DNA from: an uncultured Alphaproteobacteria bacterium
GTDB taxonomy: Bacteria > Pseudomonadota > Alphaproteobacteria > HIMB59
Assembly (NCBI GenBank): GCA_902588615.1
Contig: CACIPV010000001.1
Location: 24,001 to 88,000, forward strand
Direction of reading: 5' to 3'
Length of the DNA: 64,000 bases
The notes beneath the pieces were generated by a model. That model worked only from the letters and a program-made list of their open reading frames with translations. It was not told where the DNA came from and did no database searches. Position numbers and translations under genes: made by a program. Shown piece by piece: positions 16,957 through 26,032 of this stretch. The first letter of the stretch is position 1; every line of letters starts with the position of its first letter.

Positions 16957-19097
16957 TAATAATTAATTGATTGTCTTTTAACTTTATCAACTTGGCTTAA
17001 AGTTTTCATTTCGGCAAGAACAAATTTTAGTTTATCTGAACTTTCAATACTTATATCTATTATAAATGTGTAAACTTTTTTAGTTCTATTAGCGATACGA
17101 ATATTTTCAATATTAATTTCATGCTTATCAAAGATTGATGTAATACTAAATAGAGCTCCAGGTTGGTTTTTAATAACTATCTCTATTCTTGAGTTAAATT
17201 CAGATTGACTTTCTCCTTCCCCCCATTCAGATTTATAAAAATTATCTTTATGATAATAACCTAAACTGTCACAAATTGTATTGTGTACTACTAGACCTCG
17301 ACCATATGACATTATTGAGATAATGCTATCGCCCTTAATAGGAGAACAACAAGTTGCATAATTAACAGCAATACCATTCTCATATTTTAATACATCTACT
17401 CTTTCTTCATCATCATTAGATTGAAAAATTTTTTTTACAATATTATCTTCCATTTCCTTAAATAATTTATCTAGTTCAGCTCTCGATAAAAAACCTCTTC
17501 CAACATTTTCAAAAAGTTTATTTTTAAATTTAAAATCAGTTTTGGTTAAAATTTTGTTAAAAGTATTTTCATCCGCAGCAATGTTTTTAGACTTTGCGAT
17601 ATAATTTAAAATATCTTTACCTAGTATTTCAAATTCTCTTCTTCTTTTTGATCTAAAAAAATACCTTATTTTTTCTTTTACTTTCTCTTTTTTTACAAAT
17701 CTAATCCACAGAGGTGAAATTGTGGTGTTTTCATCAAGTATAATTTCAACTTGATCTCCATTATTTAGTTTTGTACTTAAAGGTGACTCTTGTCCATTAA
17801 CTATTGCTCCAGCGCATCTATCTCCAATATCTGTATGAATAGTATACGCATAGTCGACTGGAGTGGAGTCAAGTGGAAGTGTAAATAATTCTCCTTTAGG
17901 TGAAAAAACATAAATTTGTTCATCAAAAAATTGTTGTGAAGTTTTGTTAAGAATGAGATGTTGTTCATCTTTTTCCTCAACATAATTCACAGCATCTCTC
18001 AACCAAGCATAGACACCCTCGCTTTGACTATCTTTATTTAAATATTTATATCTCCAATGTGCAGCAATACCATTTTCCGCTATCATATGCATAGCTCTTG
18101 ATCTTATTTGTACTTCAAATATTTTTTTTTGAAAAATAAGATCAGAATGTATCGATCTATATCCATTGGGTTTTGGACTAGATATATAATCTTTTGTTCT
18201 TCCAACTTTAGCAGAAAAATTTCGGTGAATAATACCCAGAACCCTGTAACAATCTCTTGTTGATTTAGTAATGATCCTAACTGCAGCTATATCAGATATA
18301 GAATTCAAATCTGTATTTTTCTTATTTATTTTTTTCCAAATAGAGTAAGGATTTTTTTTTCGGTAGTGAATCTCAGCATCAATATCAGACTTGGAAAGTT
18401 GATCCCTCATTAAATTTTCAAGATCAATAAATGAACCTTCTAAGTTTTTGAAAGTATTATCTATTTTGTCATTAATTCTGTTAAAAATATCTGGGTGTAA
18501 ATTTTTAAAAGATATATTTTCTAAAATTGATTTCCAATTTTCAAATCCTAATCTTTGAGCAAGCGGGGCATAAATTAATAAAGTTTCGTTGCTCACTCTT
18601 TTTCTTTTTTCAACATCTTTAAAATAATGAATAGTTTTAATATTATGAAGCCTATCAGCTAATTTTATAATTAAAACTCTTATATCTTTTGCAGTAGAAA
18701 TTAATAATTTTCTGAAATTTTCGGCCTCTTTTTCTGACCTTGTAGTTTTTTTTTCTTCCAAAAAATCTATTTTAGTCAAACCATCAACGAGGCCAGATAT
18801 TGCATCGCCAAAATTTTTTTTTAATTCATCTTTTGAAAATTCAGTATCTTCAATGACATCATGTAGTAAACCAGTAATTACAGTTTCAGTGTCTAATTTT
18901 AATTCAATTAGTGATTTACACACTTCATATGGATGAATTATGTATGGATCTCCAGAGGCACGAAATTGATCTTTATGAGAGTTTTCAGCAACCTCAATAG
19001 CTTTTACAAATAGATCCTCTCTAAAATTTTTATCATATGACTCTAATGCGGATTTAAACTCGCTATAACTCTTGTTGAAGTAGCTGGTTTGAAACAT
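16956..19097 (-). CDS. spoT: RelA/SpoT-type (p)ppGpp synthetase/hydrolase
   Basis: This is a long bifunctional Rsh enzyme of 713 residues controlling the stringent response. Domains in order: HD hydrolase with H-D-V-I-E-D-T (about residues 78-84), synthetase domain with R-K-K-N-P-Y-S-I-W-K-K, D-I-A-A-V-R-I and GYRSIHSD, TGS domain (about 400-460), a helical region, a conserved-cysteine segment with ATCCSPIKGD, and a C-terminal ACT domain. Both active sites look intact, as expected for the single Rsh of alphaproteobacteria. It lies 29 bp after rpoZ, the conserved order. Confidence 0.96.
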   Translation of the reverse strand: MFQTSYFNKSYSEFKSALESYDKNFREDLFVKAIEVAENSHKDQFRASGDPYIIHPYEVCKSLIELKLDTETVITGLLHDVIEDTEFSKDELKKNFGDAISGLVDGLTKIDFLEEKKTTRSEKEAENFRKLLISTAKDIRVLIIKLADRLHNIKTIHYFKDVEKRKRVSNETLLIYAPLAQRLGFENWKSILENISFKNLHPDIFNRINDKIDNTFKNLEGSFIDLENLMRDQLSKSDIDAEIHYRKKNPYSIWKKINKKNTDLNSISDIAAVRIITKSTRDCYRVLGIIHRNFSAKVGRTKDYISSPKPNGYRSIHSDLIFQKKIFEVQIRSRAMHMIAENGIAAHWRYKYLNKDSQSEGVYAWLRDAVNYVEEKDEQHLILNKTSQQFFDEQIYVFSPKGELFTLPLDSTPVDYAYTIHTDIGDRCAGAIVNGQESPLSTKLNNGDQVEIILDENTTISPLWIRFVKKEKVKEKIRYFFRSKRRREFEILGKDILNYIAKSKNIAADENTFNKILTKTDFKFKNKLFENVGRGFLSRAELDKLFKEMEDNIVKKIFQSNDDEERVDVLKYENGIAVNYATCCSPIKGDSIISIMSYGRGLVVHNTICDSLGYYHKDNFYKSEWGEGESQSEFNSRIEIVIKNQPGALFSITSIFDKHEINIENIRIANRTKKVYTFIIDISIESSDKLKFVLAEMKTLSQVDKVKRQSINY

Positions 19098-19126
19098 CAG
19101 CTAAAATAATAAACTAAATATAACTT

Positions 19127-19393
19127 TTAATCTTCAAGAAGATGATCTTCGTTTTCTTCTTCTTTCTCTTGAACTAATTGGTAACTCTTAATTATGTCTT
19201 CTTTGACATCTCCAATACTAATTTTTTCATCAGCTATTTCTCTAAGAGCTATAACCGTGCTTTTGTCATTATCTAGAGGAACTTGTGCTTCATTACCTGC
19301 ATTAAGAACCTTTGCTCTATGAGATGCGAGTAAAACTAAATCGAAGAGACTATCTACATTCTTAGTACAATCTTCTACTGTAACTCTTGCCAT
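19127..19393 (-). CDS. rpoZ: RNA polymerase subunit omega
   Basis: Omega assists folding and assembly of the beta' subunit. The 88 residues begin MARVTVEDC and include [11 protein letters not shown] and the T-V-I-A-L-R-E-I-A motif, all diagnostic. The acidic tail ([13 protein letters not shown]) is variable in the family. It lies 43 bp after smpB and just before the rsh gene; rpoZ-rsh is a widely conserved pair and omega takes part in ppGpp response in some bacteria. Confidence 0.97.
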   Translation of the reverse strand: MARVTVEDCTKNVDSLFDLVLLASHRAKVLNAGNEAQVPLDNDKSTVIALREIADEKISIGDVKEDIIKSYQLVQEKEEENEDHLLED

Positions 19394-19436
19394 GTGAGGT
19401 TTATATGAAAAAGTAAGTGAAAATACAAGAAAATTA

Positions 19437-19874
19437 TTATTTTATTAAAATTCTTTGTCTTTTGCGATCCCACTCTCTTTGCTTAATTGTCTCCCTTTTA
19501 TCAAATTTCTTTTTACCTAGGCCAACACCAAATTTTACTTTCGCTAAACCTTTTTCATTAAAGAAAATCTCCATAGGAACTGCTGTAAAACCTTTTGTGG
19601 TCAACATTCCTAAAATCTTCTTTATCTCTCTTTTATTAAGTAAAAGTTTTTTAACAGATCTCGTCTTCTTTTTGAGGTCAAAATTCTTACCTCTTGAAAT
19701 AATTTCAAAATTATTGATGTAAATTTCACCTTTTTGTTCGTTAATAAAACTTGACTGAATAGAAGCTTTTCCACTTCGAAGTGGTTTAACTTCATTACTT
19801 TCAAGCACTATTCCAGCAACATAAGTTTCTCTGATTTCATAATCAAATTTTGCTCTGCGATTTTGAATAGACAA
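19437..19874 (-). CDS. smpB: SsrA-binding protein SmpB
   Basis: SmpB binds tmRNA and rescues stalled ribosomes. The 145 residues contain the N-terminal [17 protein letters not shown] segment, L-R-S-G-K-A-S-I, and the C-terminal basic tail [17 protein letters not shown], where family members carry the RNA-binding DKR.....R..R pattern. The start is TTG at 19874, directly after the dapA stop (TAATTG). No tmRNA gene is in the window. The dapA-smpB order is common in alphaproteobacteria. Confidence 0.96.
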   Translation of the reverse strand: MSIQNRRAKFDYEIRETYVAGIVLESNEVKPLRSGKASIQSSFINEQKGEIYINNFEIISRGKNFDLKKKTRSVKKLLLNKREIKKILGMLTTKGFTAVPMEIFFNEKGLAKVKFGVGLGKKKFDKRETIKQREWDRKRQRILIK

Positions 19875-20747
19875 TTAAATAAAATTTAAATCTTTTATTA
19901 TTTTTCTTACTTGTTTTTTTGTATCAGAGTTTAATTCATACAAAGGTTCTCTTACATTAGCTTTACATTTGCCCATTAAAGAGAGGGCATACTTAGCTGG
20001 TGTAGGGTTAGGTTCAGCAAACAATATTTTTGACAATGGTGCTAATTTTAAATTTACTTTATCAAATTCCTTATAATTCTTTTTTTTCCAATGATAGTGA
20101 AGCATAGATGTTAGTTTAGGAGCAACATTAGCTGTAACTGATATACAACCATGCCCACCTTGAGCTAAAAAACCAGCAATAGTTCCATCTTCACCTGACA
20201 AATAATTAAAATCTTTTTTCATAAAAGTTCTCATGATCAAAGGTCTTGACATATCATTGGAGGCATCTTTAATACCGACGATGTTTGATACTTTATTTAG
20301 TTCCTTAAAGCTATCAAAAGACAAGTCTACAATTGATCTTCCTGGTATATTGTAAATAAGTTGTTTTAAAGGTGAAACTTTTGCGATTTTTTTGAAATGG
20401 TTAATCAAACCTAATTGATTAGGTTTATTATAATATGGTGTAACAACTAATCCGTAGTTTGCTCCTGCTTTATAGGCGTGTTTGGTAAATTCAATTGCCT
20501 CTTTGGTGGAATTAGATCCTGTGCCGGCAATAACAGGTATTTTTTTTGATGCAACATTGATTGCAAACTCAACTAATTTCATGTGCTCATCATGTGATAA
20601 AGTTGGGGACTCCCCTGTAGTTCCACAAACTGTTACTCCAGATATTCCACTTTTAATTTGCCAATTTAATAGTTTTTCAAAACTATCGTAGTCAACATCA
20701 CCATTTGAAAAGGGAGTTATTATTGCTGGTATTGATCCTGTAAGCAT
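19875..20747 (-). CDS. dapA: 4-hydroxy-tetrahydrodipicolinate synthase
   Basis: DapA condenses pyruvate and aspartate semialdehyde in lysine and peptidoglycan-precursor synthesis. The 290-residue TIM-barrel shows G-S-I-P-A-I-I-T-P-F at the N-terminus, V-C-G-T-T-G-E-S-P-T-L near residue 40, Y-Y-N-K-P (catalytic tyrosine) and the Schiff-base lysine in GIKDAS. Length is normal. It starts with ATG at 20747, 45 bp downstream of tRNA-Ser, and leads the long run down to hppA. Confidence 0.97.
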   Translation of the reverse strand: MLTGSIPAIITPFSNGDVDYDSFEKLLNWQIKSGISGVTVCGTTGESPTLSHDEHMKLVEFAINVASKKIPVIAGTGSNSTKEAIEFTKHAYKAGANYGLVVTPYYNKPNQLGLINHFKKIAKVSPLKQLIYNIPGRSIVDLSFDSFKELNKVSNIVGIKDASNDMSRPLIMRTFMKKDFNYLSGEDGTIAGFLAQGGHGCISVTANVAPKLTSMLHYHWKKKNYKEFDKVNLKLAPLSKILFAEPNPTPAKYALSLMGKCKANVREPLYELNSDTKKQVRKIIKDLNFI

Positions 20748-20792
20748 TATTATTTTTTACTATTTTTATATCAAATATATATGTTTTTTTTA

Positions 20793-20884
20793 TGGCGGAG
20801 AGAGAGGGATTCGAACCCTCGGTACAACTTGCGTCGTACGGCGGTTTAGCAAACCGCTGGTTTCAGCCACTCACCCACCTCTCC
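20793..20884 (-). tRNA. tRNA-Ser (anticodon GCT)
   Basis: A 92-nt cloverleaf with a long variable arm is encoded on the minus strand. The acceptor GGAGAGG pairs with TCTCTCC, the anticodon loop TTGCTAA carries GCT between matching GCGGT/ACCGC stem sequences, a class II variable arm follows (GTACGACGCAAGTTGTAC folds as a stem), and the T arm is GAGGG-TTCGAAT-CCCTC. Discriminator G and an encoded CCA complete it. It reads serine AGC/AGU codons. Confidence 0.97.
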
Positions 20885-20904
20885 ATAGGCTTATTTATAG
20901 CCGA

Positions 20905-20932
20905 AATATAGTCGAATAGAAAGAATTGTCAT
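20905..20932 (-). promoter_or_regulatory. Possible tRNA-Ser promoter
   Basis: On the minus strand ATGACA (20927-20932) and TATATT (20905-20910) are 16 bp apart, upstream of the tRNA 5' end at 20884. Transcription would start near 20898, giving a leader of about 13 nt before the mature tRNA. The rest of the 20885-20961 gap holds no gene. A GGCTTATTTATAGCC inverted repeat next to the tRNA has no T-run and is not a clear terminator. Confidence 0.35.
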
Positions 20933-20961
20933 TCTTATTATTGATAAAAATGTCTATGCGG

Positions 20962-22398
20962 TTACTTTTTAAGTCTTTCGAGAAGGATTTTATTTATTAA
21001 TTTAGGATTACCTTTACCTTTTGTAGCTTTTAGACATTTACCGACAAAATATCCTAAAACTCTATCAGAACCACCTTGAAATTTTAAAATGTTCTCCTCT
21101 TCACCTACTAAAGTTTCATCAATTATTTTTTCCAATTCTCCAGAGTCAGACACTTGTTCAAGTCCTAGTTCCTTTACAAGATCAGATGGTTTACCTTCAC
21201 CATTTAAAACTTTCGGTAAAATTTCTTTACCAGCTTTATTTGAAATTACATCATCAGAAATTAATCTCAAAAGATCAGTAATATCTTTTGTTTTATCATT
21301 TAGACTAATTACTTCTAAATTATTTTCTTTGATAAATGCAAATATATCTCCAACTAGCCAAGCAGCTATAAATTTTGGTTTTACAGTTGACTCAGAAATC
21401 ATTTTTTCAAATAAATTTGCGTTTTGTTTTTCAGCAATTATGATTTTAGCTATGTCTTTATCTAAACAATAAATATTTAAATATTTATTTAACTTATCTT
21501 GGGGAAGCTCTCCTACTAAGGGTTTTATTTTATCAATTTGCTCTTGGCTTAAATTTACAGGTAATAAATCGGGGTCAGGAAAATAACGATAATCATGTGA
21601 GAATTCCTTACTTCTCATTGCTCTTGTTTCCCCGGTACTTGTATCAAACAACATGGTATTCTGTTCAATTTCTCCACCACAATCAATTATATTAATTTGC
21701 CTTTGAAATTCATATTCAATAGCTTGTTTTATAAATTTAAATGAATTTAAATTTTTAATTTCACATCTAGTGCCAAGTTCTTGACCCTTTTTGCGAACAG
21801 ATAAATTTACATCAGCTCTTAAAGAACCCTCCTGCATATTTCCATCACACACATCTATATACATAAGCAATTGTCTTAAAGAAGACATGTAATTTATTAC
21901 TTCATCTGCAGATGATAAGTCAGGATACGAAACTATTTCTAATAATGGTGTGCCTACTCTATTAAGATCAATAAAGCTATATTTCGGATCAATATCATGA
22001 ATACTCTTGCCAGCATCTTGTTCTAAATGGGCTCGCTCAATTCTAATTTTTTTTTGATTATCACCACTATCAATATTGATATAACCCTCGCTAAGAATGG
22101 GGAATTCAAATTGACTAATTTGGTAACCTTGAGGTAAATCAGGATAGAAGTAATTTTTTCTTTCAAAGACAGAATGCTTATTAATCTTAAAATTTAATGC
22201 GTATCCTGTTTTAATTGCCATTTCAATACAACCAAAGTTCATAACTGGAAGCATTCCAGGCATTCCAGAGTCAATAAAATTTACATTCTCATTTGGCTCA
22301 GATCCAAATTGATTTGGTGAGGAGGAAAATAATTTAGATGAAGTTTTAAGTTGGGCATGTACTTCAAGACCTATTACCATTTCCCAATTATTACTCAT
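20962..22398 (-). CDS. gatB: Asp-tRNA(Asn)/Glu-tRNA(Gln) amidotransferase subunit B
   Basis: GatB is the kinase/tRNA-binding subunit of the GatCAB transamidase that makes Gln-tRNA(Gln) and/or Asn-tRNA(Asn). The 478 residues show the V-I-G-L-E-V-H-A-Q-L motif near residue 8, DYRYFPDPDL in the middle and a C-terminal YqeY-type helical tail. Length is typical. ATG at 22398 overlaps the gatA stop by 8 bp (ATGAGTAA). It is the last gene of the gatC-gatA-gatB operon. Confidence 0.98.
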   Translation of the reverse strand: MSNNWEMVIGLEVHAQLKTSSKLFSSSPNQFGSEPNENVNFIDSGMPGMLPVMNFGCIEMAIKTGYALNFKINKHSVFERKNYFYPDLPQGYQISQFEFPILSEGYINIDSGDNQKKIRIERAHLEQDAGKSIHDIDPKYSFIDLNRVGTPLLEIVSYPDLSSADEVINYMSSLRQLLMYIDVCDGNMQEGSLRADVNLSVRKKGQELGTRCEIKNLNSFKFIKQAIEYEFQRQINIIDCGGEIEQNTMLFDTSTGETRAMRSKEFSHDYRYFPDPDLLPVNLSQEQIDKIKPLVGELPQDKLNKYLNIYCLDKDIAKIIIAEKQNANLFEKMISESTVKPKFIAAWLVGDIFAFIKENNLEVISLNDKTKDITDLLRLISDDVISNKAGKEILPKVLNGEGKPSDLVKELGLEQVSDSGELEKIIDETLVGEEENILKFQGGSDRVLGYFVGKCLKATKGKGNPKLINKILLERLKK

Positions 22399-23833
22399 TG
22401 AAACTTAATTCCTTTTCTGCAAGAGCAGCTAACTGTAAAAGTGTTTTTTCTTCAAAATAATTTCCAATAAATTGAACTCCCAAAGGTAGGCCATTTTTAC
22501 TTAAACCAGATGGAATAGATATCCCAGGAAGGCCAGCAAGACTTGTGGGAACAGTATAAATATCGTTTTTATACATTGATATCGGATCAAGTTTATCACC
22601 AATTTTAAAAGCCTCATTTGGTGTTGTGGGTGTTAGTATAAAGTCAACTTCGTTTAAAATTCTTTGAAAATCATTTTTAATCAATCTTCTAACTTTTTGA
22701 GCTTGCCTGTAGTAAGCATCGTAATAACCAGCTGACAATACATAAGCGCCTATAAGAATTCTTCTAGTCACTTCATCACCAAATCCCTTTGTTCTAGAAT
22801 TTAAATAAATATCATCAAGACTTTCGCCATCTTCTCTAACTCCGTAGCGTACTCCATCATATCTTGCTAAATTTGACGAAGCTTCAGCTGGTGCTAAAAT
22901 ATAATAAGTTGAAAGTGCGTATTCAGTAGTCTTAAATTCTACATCAACAAATTCTATACCATGTTTGGAGAGTGCTTTTTTTGTATTATCAATTTGATTT
23001 AAAATTTCATCACTGACATCTTCAAGATAATCAGACGGAATTCCAATTTTAATTTTCTTTTCAAAGCTGTTATTGATATCAATTAAATAATCCTCTCTTT
23101 GATGATTTGAGCTAGTAGAGTCATTAAAATCATGTTTGTTTATTGAATTTAAAATATAAGCTGCATCCTCTACACAATTTGTCAAAGGTCCTGCTTGATC
23201 TAAACTAGAAGCAAAAGCTACAATTCCCCATCTTGAACATGAGCCAAATGTAGGTTTTAAACCAACTATTCCACATAAGCTAGCTGGCTGTCTAATTGAG
23301 CCACCAGTATCTGTGCCCATTGACGCTACACATGAGCCCTCTGCCACAGCTGCTGCTGATCCCCCTGAGGAGCCGCCTGGAACAAGATTATCTTTTTGAG
23401 AGTTTTTATTCTTCCAAGGATTAATTACAGGACCAAAATAACTAGTTTCATTTGAAGAGCCCATCGCAAATTCATCACAATTATTTTTGCCAATAAAAAT
23501 TGAACCATCATTTAAAAGTTGCTGAGTCACAAAAGACTCATAATTAGGAATGAAATTACTCAGAATTTTAGATGATGCTGTTGTTCTTATTCCTTTAGTA
23601 CAGAATAAATCTTTAATACCTAAAGGAATACCATCTAAAGGTAAAGGATTGCCATTGTCATATCTGTTTTGAGAGTCGTTAATTGATGAAATATTGTTTT
23701 CCTTGTCAATCACTAAGTTAAAGCTGTTATTATTACCAGATTTAGCTTTTGCTAAATATTCGTCATAAAGCTCACCTACACTTATTTTTTTTTCAATAAG
23801 AGCTTTTTTAATTTGGCTAATTGAATTCTTCAC
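22391..23833 (-). CDS. gatA: Asp-tRNA(Asn)/Glu-tRNA(Gln) amidotransferase subunit A
   Basis: GatA is the amidase subunit that releases ammonia from glutamine. The 480 residues carry the amidase signature: catalytic lysine in G-I-K-D-L-F, G-G-S-S-G-G-S-A-A-A-V-A and T-D-T-G-G-S-I-R-Q-P, giving the Ser-cis-Ser-Lys triad. The start is GTG at 23833, immediately after the gatC stop, so it is co-translated with gatC. Length and motifs are normal. Confidence 0.98.
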   Translation of the reverse strand: MKNSISQIKKALIEKKISVGELYDEYLAKAKSGNNNSFNLVIDKENNISSINDSQNRYDNGNPLPLDGIPLGIKDLFCTKGIRTTASSKILSNFIPNYESFVTQQLLNDGSIFIGKNNCDEFAMGSSNETSYFGPVINPWKNKNSQKDNLVPGGSSGGSAAAVAEGSCVASMGTDTGGSIRQPASLCGIVGLKPTFGSCSRWGIVAFASSLDQAGPLTNCVEDAAYILNSINKHDFNDSTSSNHQREDYLIDINNSFEKKIKIGIPSDYLEDVSDEILNQIDNTKKALSKHGIEFVDVEFKTTEYALSTYYILAPAEASSNLARYDGVRYGVREDGESLDDIYLNSRTKGFGDEVTRRILIGAYVLSAGYYDAYYRQAQKVRRLIKNDFQRILNEVDFILTPTTPNEAFKIGDKLDPISMYKNDIYTVPTSLAGLPGISIPSGLSKNGLPLGVQFIGNYFEEKTLLQLAALAEKELSFNE

Positions 23834-24115
23834 TTACTCAACCACTTTAGGCACTTTGAAAAAATTTTGTGCTCTCTCTGGAGCATTACTTAATACATCA
23901 TCAACAGAATTACTTTTACTTACCTCATCATTTCTAATTGATACGGTTTTTTCAGTTACATTATGCAAAGGTTCTGTTTTACTTGTGTCAACCTTTTTAA
24001 GATTATCTACCCATTTAATTATATCTTTTAAGGAATTAGAGTAAAATTCCTCTTTTTCTGAAGGTAATTTTAGCTTTGCTAAATAAGAAATTCTTTTAAT
24101 ATCAATGTCACTCAT
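23834..24115 (-). CDS. gatC: Asp-tRNA(Asn)/Glu-tRNA(Gln) amidotransferase subunit C
   Basis: GatC clamps GatA and GatB together. With ATG at 24115 the protein has 93 residues and begins MSDIDIKRISYLAKLKL, matching the family (usual start: M..D...VA.LA.L). The F-K-V-P-K-V-V-E end is the conserved FRVPKVVE-type tail. A longer version from 24154 would run over the divergent ruvX start and is not preferred. The ruvX ATG at 24117 is one base away on the other strand. Confidence 0.93.
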   Translation of the reverse strand: MSDIDIKRISYLAKLKLPSEKEEFYSNSLKDIIKWVDNLKKVDTSKTEPLHNVTEKTVSIRNDEVSKSNSVDDVLSNAPERAQNFFKVPKVVE

Positions 24116-24116
24116 A

Positions 24117-24563
24117 ATGGTCGTCGATACTATATCAGATTTTCTTGTAAGCAATAATTATACCAAGAAATTTATTGCTATAGATTATGGTCTAAAACAC
24201 ATTGGAATGGCTATCAGCGATCCATCAAATATCATTTCTGTTCCTTATGGAACTTTTACCGAAACATTATTATTTGAAAAAATTATAGAAATTATATCGA
24301 CTGAAAATGTTCATGGAGTCGTGATTGGTAAACCTTACCATCTTGATGGTTCTTTATCTGAAATGGTTAATAAAGTTGAAATATTTGCTGAAAAATTAGA
24401 GAAAATTATCTCTTGTCCAATTTTGTTTATCGATGAGAGATTGTCCAGTAAGCCCTATAAATCAAGGAAAAATTCAGAAAACACTCATATTCACGAAAAG
24501 AGCGCATGTTTAATACTTGATGATTTTCTAAGTTTGTATAGAAACTCCACTAGTGAAAAATAG
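24117..24563 (+). CDS. ruvX: Putative pre-16S rRNA nuclease / Holliday junction resolvase-like RuvX (YqgF)
   Basis: YqgF proteins have an RNase H-like fold and mature the 5' end of 16S rRNA. The protein (148 residues from ATG 24117) has I-A-I-D-Y-G-L-K-H-I-G-M-A around residue 20, the V-V-I-G-K-P motif and I-D-E-R-L-S-S, covering the conserved acidic residues. ATG at 24105 is an alternative but would overlap gatC more. It is divergent from gatC and overlaps pyrB by 11 bp, an arrangement conserved in alphaproteobacteria. Confidence 0.93.
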   Translation: MVVDTISDFLVSNNYTKKFIAIDYGLKHIGMAISDPSNIISVPYGTFTETLLFEKIIEIISTENVHGVVIGKPYHLDGSLSEMVNKVEIFAEKLEKIISCPILFIDERLSSKPYKSRKNSENTHIHEKSACLILDDFLSLYRNSTSEK

Positions 24564-25446
24564 AAAGATCACTTCTATAGACGATCTATCAGCTAAGGAT
24601 ATTCACTCTATTGCTGAGTTAGCTATAAAATTTAAAAAAACAAAAAAAAGAATTTTAGGAAATAAAACAAAAAATATTTTTAACTTGTTTTTAGAGCCCT
24701 CTACAAGAACTACAATAAGTTTTGAGCTTGCAGCAAAAAATTTAGGATATAATTCAGTTAATATAAATTTTGAAAAAAGTTCCCTGTCTAAAGGTGAAAC
24801 ATTTAATGACACCATGGATACTTTGATGAGTATGAAACCAGATGCTTTAGTCATCAGAGATAAAAATAATTTTTCACCAATGAACATAGCGAAGAAAAGT
24901 AATGTTCCTGTAATCAATGCAGGAGATGGAACTAACGAACATCCTACACAGGCGCTACTTGATTATTGTGTAATAAAAGAAATTTTTAAAAAGAAAAAAA
25001 TAAAAATTGGTATTTGTGGAGATATTAAACATAGCAGAGTAGCTCACTCAAATATCAAACTTCTTTCAAAAATGGGATATCAAATTCATATAATTGCACC
25101 TACATATTTTTTAAACAGAAATGAATTGATTAAAATAAATGATAAAATTAAATTTCATAAAAATCTGAATTATCTAGAAAAGCTAGATGTCTTGATGATG
25201 CTGAGAGTTCAAAAAGAGAGAATTCCAAAAGGTGCAAAGAATATGATGAAATCTTTTAAAAAAGAATTTTGTTTACAAAATAACCATCTATTAAATAAGC
25301 CCTATTTGATGCATCCTGGACCAGTAAATAGAAACATTGAGATTAGTGATGAAGTTTTAGATAATTATCCTAAATCACTGATCTTAAAACAAGTTGAGAT
25401 GGGTGTTTACCTCAGAATGGCTTGTTTACATTATATATTAAAGTAA
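24553..25446 (+). CDS. pyrB: Aspartate carbamoyltransferase catalytic subunit
   Basis: PyrB makes carbamoyl-aspartate in de novo pyrimidine synthesis. The 297 residues contain L-E-P-S-T-R-T (carbamoyl phosphate binding), H-P-T-Q-A-L-L-D in the middle and M-H-P-G-P-V-N-R near the C-terminus. GTG at 24553 is the start, overlapping ruvX by 11 bp. In most relatives pyrC follows; here plsY follows directly with a 1-bp overlap, so the dihydroorotase must be encoded elsewhere. Confidence 0.97.
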   Translation: MKNRKITSIDDLSAKDIHSIAELAIKFKKTKKRILGNKTKNIFNLFLEPSTRTTISFELAAKNLGYNSVNINFEKSSLSKGETFNDTMDTLMSMKPDALVIRDKNNFSPMNIAKKSNVPVINAGDGTNEHPTQALLDYCVIKEIFKKKKIKIGICGDIKHSRVAHSNIKLLSKMGYQIHIIAPTYFLNRNELIKINDKIKFHKNLNYLEKLDVLMMLRVQKERIPKGAKNMMKSFKKEFCLQNNHLLNKPYLMHPGPVNRNIEISDEVLDNYPKSLILKQVEMGVYLRMACLHYILK

Positions 25447-26030
25447 TGTTTCTAATATTAACGTTTGCCTATTTGATGGGATCCGTGCCTTTTGGGAAGC
25501 TAATAACCAAATTTTTAACAAACAAAGACATAACCAAGACAGGATCAGGTAATATAGGTGCAACCAATGTATACAGAAGTGTATCAAAAAAAGCTGGTAT
25601 TGCTGTCCTGTTATTAGATGGAATAAAACCAATTTGTGCATTTTTAATAATTTATTATTTATTTCCAGAACACTACCTGAAATATAAATATCTAATTTTT
25701 CTTTTTTCTATAATTGGACATATTTTTCCAATTTGGCTTTATTTTAAAGGTGGAAAAGGTGTTGCGTGCTTTTTTGGTGCAAATTTATTTTTAACTCCTA
25801 TTCCAACGATTTTAGCAATGATCCTGTGGTTTTTTACAGTCAAAATTACTAAACTTTCTTCTTTAGGAGCCCTTTTATCAATATTTCTTTTGACAATTTA
25901 TCAATTAATTTTTATTTATGGCAACTTAGAAAAAGGAATAGTTTTTATTATTTTTCTTTTAATATTTTTTAAACACAGTTCAAATATTAAAAGATTAATT
26001 AAAGGCGAAGAAAATAAAATAAATTTATAG
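25446..26030 (+). CDS. plsY: Glycerol-3-phosphate acyltransferase PlsY
   Basis: PlsY transfers the acyl group from acyl-phosphate (made by PlsX) to glycerol 3-phosphate, forming lysophosphatidate in the inner membrane. The 194 residues give about five hydrophobic segments. Family motifs are visible: G-S-V-P-F-G at about 12-17, T-G-S-G-N-I-G-A-T-N-V, and the glycine-rich F-K-G-G-K-G-V-A. I chose ATG at 25446, which shares one base with the pyrB stop (TAATG); a longer start at 25422 lies inside pyrB. Confidence 0.95.
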   Translation: MFLILTFAYLMGSVPFGKLITKFLTNKDITKTGSGNIGATNVYRSVSKKAGIAVLLLDGIKPICAFLIIYYLFPEHYLKYKYLIFLFSIIGHIFPIWLYFKGGKGVACFFGANLFLTPIPTILAMILWFFTVKITKLSSLGALLSIFLLTIYQLIFIYGNLEKGIVFIIFLLIFFKHSSNIKRLIKGEENKINL

Positions 26031-26032
26031 TT

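Noticed and set aside
20888..20902. GGCTTATTTATAGCC inverted repeat upstream of tRNA-Ser
   Set aside because: The stem is only about 5-6 bp and A+T-rich and no T-run follows on either strand, so it is not a convincing terminator.
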